Assembly (NCBI GenBank): GCA_036785705.1
Contig: JAWUZG010000016.1
Span: 682,001-746,000, forward strand
Direction: 5' to 3'
Length of the DNA stretch: 64,000 nucleotides
Source of the DNA: Acanthornis magna
Taxonomy: Eukaryota > Chordata > Aves > Passeriformes > Acanthizidae
Below, piece by piece: positions 57,181 to 64,000 of this stretch. Position 1 is the stretch's first letter. Each line of letters opens with the position of its first letter. The translations under genes and the position numbers were made by a program. The notes below the pieces were generated by a model. It saw only the letters and a list, made by a program, of their open reading frames with translations. It was not told the DNA's origin and did not search any database.

Positions 57181-60100
57181 GATAAAAGAATGATTTATTA
57201 GAGCAACTTTATGATAAAATTATATAAAATAACAATTTGGTTTTTTAAAGACATCCACAATATCACCTTGAAACAAAATGTACAGATACTGCCTATAATC
57301 CAAACAAAAATAAATTACCATTCAAAAAAACCCAAAAAACAAACCAAAAGTGGAAAGAAATAAGGGCAGAAGAAACAAATCAAAATTATACACAGCATTT
57401 CAAGAGGGTGTGGAAAAGAGAAAGTCATTAATTGATTCAAGTTATACAAATGTGTTTCAGCTTTACTCTCAGACAGCTCAGCTTGCATTTGTGTTTCATG
57501 CAAATGGAATGATCCAGTGAACAGTTCAGAACAGCAGAATCAGCAGCATAACAACAGCAGAGAGTGAAATAGGCACAATTCAGCACGGGGCACATCGAAA
57601 GTGAACAGGTAGTTCTGTCTGGTCTTTGCAAAAGTTATACACATTTACCAACTTCAAAAATAGCTAGTGTGATCTGCAAACAAGAAAAAACTAGTAGAGT
57701 CTTGCACTTAAATACTTTACACTTCTTTATCTTTTTTTTTTGTCTTCTTTTCGTCAGTAGGCTGTATGTAAACATTCCACTAATTGTACCTTTACTAAAA
57801 TACTCAAAGATGATGCAGACGTTCTTTCCTCCTGGAGCACGACCACAACATGACACCACCATAGATCCAGCTGGGTCCTCGCTCCCAAAGCTCCTACACA
57901 CCCTCACAGGAATTTACATTCACGCCATCAGAACAGAATAACAGGATTTTACATTTGAAAGCGTCAAACTGAAAAGTTTTCAAGTATAGTGGAAGAGCTG
58001 AGGGCTGGGATTTTGGAAGGTGCTCAGGGCATCAGGCACCCAAAGCACATGGAAACCCAGAAGGACCTGAGCACTTGCTTCCCTAAGACTTTGAAAATCC
58101 CACCCTTCGTTACATTGCTTTAGTCAGACACAAAACACATGAAAGCAAGGTGGCATGAGAGTGACACACGGGGCAGTGCCACCCCTGCCAAGCTCAACGC
58201 AGGGCCCATCCACAGCTCGAGGGAGCCAGCAGGGATCTCGTGCACTGATCCCAGGCCCCCCAGACACACCACTACATGGGCTGGGTTCACACTGGAGTCA
58301 CACAGGCATGTTTCCATGGTTGCATACAGTACTGCTTGTAAGAACCAACAATCAGCAAAGGAGTGGATAGCTCTTTGGCTTATCTGGAGCAGACAAGTGC
58401 AAACCAGTACTTCAGAAGCAGTGAACACAGAAAAAATATGTTGCGTTTCATCGCGGACTAGCGAAACCTTTTCAAATGCAAAGATCCATGAATGAACATT
58501 GTGTCAGGACACAGAAGCATTTTATAGTTTGGCTGAGCCACAAATGAAACAAATCAAGCTGTGCATCCTCCCTGCCTTCACACACACATTTCCGAATTAT
58601 CAACAGACACTGATTGTTGCATCCTCATTAGTAACTTCAAGCGGTACCTTATTTTGCAAGTTGATTTTATTGATGCGAGGTGTCTGTGGGCTCACCCTCA
58701 AGTTCAACCAAGGGAGAAAATCCCTCCCTGATGTGTTCAAGAATCAAAGAAGAATCAAGCAATTTTCAAGTGAAAGTAAACAGAAGTCCCATCAAGGACA
58801 CAGCAGAGAAACAGAATCCACTTGCGCATAGCCATGAAGATGTGGAAATAACAAATAATCAGAGAAGTCAGATGTCTTAGTAATTCACTTGTCTCTACAG
58901 CAAAACTGAAACTAACAGCAACACCTTATCTGTGAAGGTCCTTCAACTCCTAGCGAGTTGGGGTAGCACCTGGTCAGTTCAAACCCTAACTAAGAAGGGC
59001 TTGAAAAATTGTGTCTCATATGTCAGGAACGATACCACCACTTAAGATATTCACCAAGGACACAGTCAGGTATTTCAAGAAAAGACAGATCAGAATCAAC
59101 GACTGAATCAACACATTCAGATAGTGCGTATATTACAGGCAGAACAACATCAAGGGCAATTTCTTTTTTTTAAATTCTGCATTCATCTACATGAAATCCA
59201 GCAGATTTCTTCGTGGAAGGGCATCTCCACACAAGCAGATGAGTCTTATAGCCTACTAGAAATCTTGGAAGGATATCTGCACCTAATATTTACCAGCCAG
59301 CATCTTGCAGGCTCAAAAATAAACTAATGGCATGTTGACATACTCCCATTTTGGGACCGATCCTGTCTCTGCTGAAATTGATGGAAAGCTCTCACTGGCT
59401 TCACCAGGAAAGCAGCCACACCTTCTTCACTAGTAAGGTTAAACACTTTGTGAGCATCCCTATTTATTTAAATTATTTTAACAGGTTCCCACTGTTACAA
59501 CATCCTAGCAGAAAAGCTCAGGTAACTACTGAAGCTAACTAAGGAATCCACTACTCACCCCAAAATATAGAGTCAGCACACAAGAAGCAGTCAAGCTTGG
59601 GAAACCATTTTCACTGGTTAAACTACATACTGTATGAGGGCAAAGTGGAACTCATCTGCTCACCTTTCCCAGTAAATGTATCCTCCACAGCTACAAAAGG
59701 ATTTCTTTACCCAATTGCTATTTGTTGACCTGAAAGAATGAAAAATGAATTGATACAAGACAGAAAAAACTGGGAGCAAACACATCTGGAAGAGATTCCC
59801 TCAAAATCAAGATTTTTGTTCTTAAAGCAACAAAAATTGCTTAGTGTTTTGCAGTTTAACACAAAGACAGAATACAAACCCTAACTTTTGTTAAATAAGC
59901 AATTGCTCAAGCAACTGCACACAACCCTTAGTGTTTCTAGGATTATAACGGATCAAAAAGTAAATCCAGAGACAAAAATCCCAAACGTACCAAGTGCTTG
60001 ACACTGCTGAAAAATTTCTGAAGAACAGCACAGAATGGTGGCCTTTGCAAGCACTTTTGCATTGAAAAAAAATTCATAACAGAACTAGCCATAAAGGTGG

Positions 60101-61115
60101 AGCTACATTGAAGCCATTATTTTTTCAGTGCTGTCAAGTGATCGCACTCATTCACAGCAACTGTGTAATTAAGTTTATTCCATGAGCCATTGGAACAGAT
60201 GTTTTTCTTTGCACTGGGTAATTGCAAACATCTTAGTCTTTGGCCCAGCCAAGAACATTTGTAGCTCATTATGAAAAGATTGTATATTTAAATTAAAAAA
60301 GAAAAGCAGCTTAAAGACAGCATTTGTACCAAAATAATGAAAATTTGGCAAGCTAAATTGTAAAATCTAACTTTTTGTACCTACCCTAAATTTTGGGTCT
60401 GAAATATCATCAAAAATAGTAACTGTATAAGTAGTCTTTACATTCATACCATTATTAACTTTTACACTTTCCCAAGAGAAAAATGAAAGGGTTTATTCTG
60501 TCTTGTTTTGGTTTTTGGACTGAAAATCAGATGCACAACTTCAGTGTGGTTGCCTTTTTATGACTGCTGAAAGGAAATCTTACACAACTGCAGTAAGGGC
60601 TTCTCTCAGAAACCCATGATATTGCACAATCGTTCTGTTGGATTTGCACATTGATTCCAACAGAGTTGTAATGCTTCACTTGTACACTTAAAAAAAAATT
60701 CAAACAAAGAAACCCCAAACAAATATAGTACCAAAAAGGTGTGGGGTTTTTTTTCTCATTGAGCCTCATTACAACTGAATAGTTATAAACAGGCCAATGC
60801 AAGAACACTTTAGCCTCGGCAGTATTGAATGGAAAATATGCAAAGCCTGTTTTCTTATGGCACACTGGAAGAGTAAGTGAGTAATTTTGTAAAAATCAGT
60901 TTGCCTCTATGCTGAATATGTGCTGCTCCACAGTGCTAGTCTTGTTTAAAAGGCATACACAGACTTTCCATTCACCCTCACAGCATAGATTTTTCTTTTT
61001 TGTGCAACATGTTAGCAATCTAAACAACTGCTCCACACAAACTGTCCACAAACCACTCATACACAATACTAATGCGACAGTAGATTACAGTATAATAGCA
61101 ATACAAAATATTGTA
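57180..61115 (-). other. CEP170B: Probable long CEP170B 3' UTR
   Basis: About 3.9 kb between the CEP170B stop and the best poly(A) signal. It has no CR1 copies and no coding sign, unlike the intergenic DNA between AHNAK2 and PLD4. That fits a 3' UTR, but the extent is inferred, not shown. Confidence 0.42.
57194..57199 (-). terminator. Probable CEP170B polyadenylation signal
   Basis: AATAAA on the minus strand, followed downstream on that strand by a GT-rich stretch (about 57175-57155, GGATTTTGTGTGTTAATTTG). This is the best-supported 3' end below the CEP170B stop. Other minus-strand AATAAA hexamers occur (for example 60497-60492) and could give shorter transcripts. Confidence 0.5.
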
Positions 61116-63771
<2,656 letters not shown>

Positions 63772-64000
63772 CTAAAATATGAGGACAGATCAGAGAACTT
63801 TTAGCAAAAGCGGCATATTACAAAACAGCAATTTTTTGTACAGTAAATGATCTCCACTGAAACATCTTTGTTTGTGTGGATAATAGTTGAAGTTCAAGGG
63901 ATATTAAGATGACATGAAGCTTTATTGCAGCACTTTCACAAAAAGGTTAATAGTAACTTGTTCAGACTTTTTCTAGAGACAGAGACACAGTTGTTTGCAG

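Overview
This is a window from a vertebrate, almost certainly avian, nuclear genome. The evidence is intron-split genes with GT-AG signals, many 3'-end fragments of CR1 LINEs (the characteristic bird repeat, ending in variants of GATTCTATGAT), and three neighbouring genes whose order and orientation match human 14q32.33 (AHNAK2, PLD4, CEP170B). I cannot name the species.

Layout. 1-7.8 kb: no coding sequence recognised; upstream or first-intron sequence of AHNAK2, ending in a small CR1 fragment. 7.8-33.0 kb, plus strand: AHNAK2, a giant scaffold protein. Five small exons encode a conserved N-terminus and a PDZ domain. One uninterrupted 21.4-kb terminal exon (11620-33003) holds a GC-rich tandem array of about 1062-bp (354-residue) units at 13351-27450, flanked by AT-rich, diverged copies. 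Only the first coding exon is not seen. 33.0-38.2 kb: AHNAK2 3' UTR, then intergenic DNA carrying four CR1 fragments and an (ATT)13 microsatellite. 38.2-49.3 kb, minus strand: PLD4, with all ten coding exons assembled to a 514-residue type II membrane protein with both HKD motifs. 49.3-57.2 kb: intergenic, nothing recognised beyond simple sequence. 57.2-63.8 kb, minus strand: the 3' end of CEP170B, with four coding exons (156 residues) and a probable 3.9-kb 3' UTR.

The three genes are neighbours by conserved synteny, not by shared function. AHNAK2 is a giant PDZ scaffold, PLD4 is an endolysosomal 5' exonuclease of single-stranded nucleic acid, and CEP170B is a microtubule/centrosome-associated protein. 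AHNAK2 and PLD4 converge tail to tail; PLD4 lies head-to-tail behind CEP170B.

The most interesting structure is the AHNAK2 repeat array. Thirteen nearly identical units and the start of a fourteenth are followed by units 14-16, which keep the same 1.05-1.10 kb period and the same internal module order but have drifted in sequence and base composition. The switch falls inside unit 14. This looks like the edge of a homogenisation (gene conversion or unequal crossing-over) domain within one exon. A three-unit higher-order duplication is also visible. I found no sign of an undescribed gene system.
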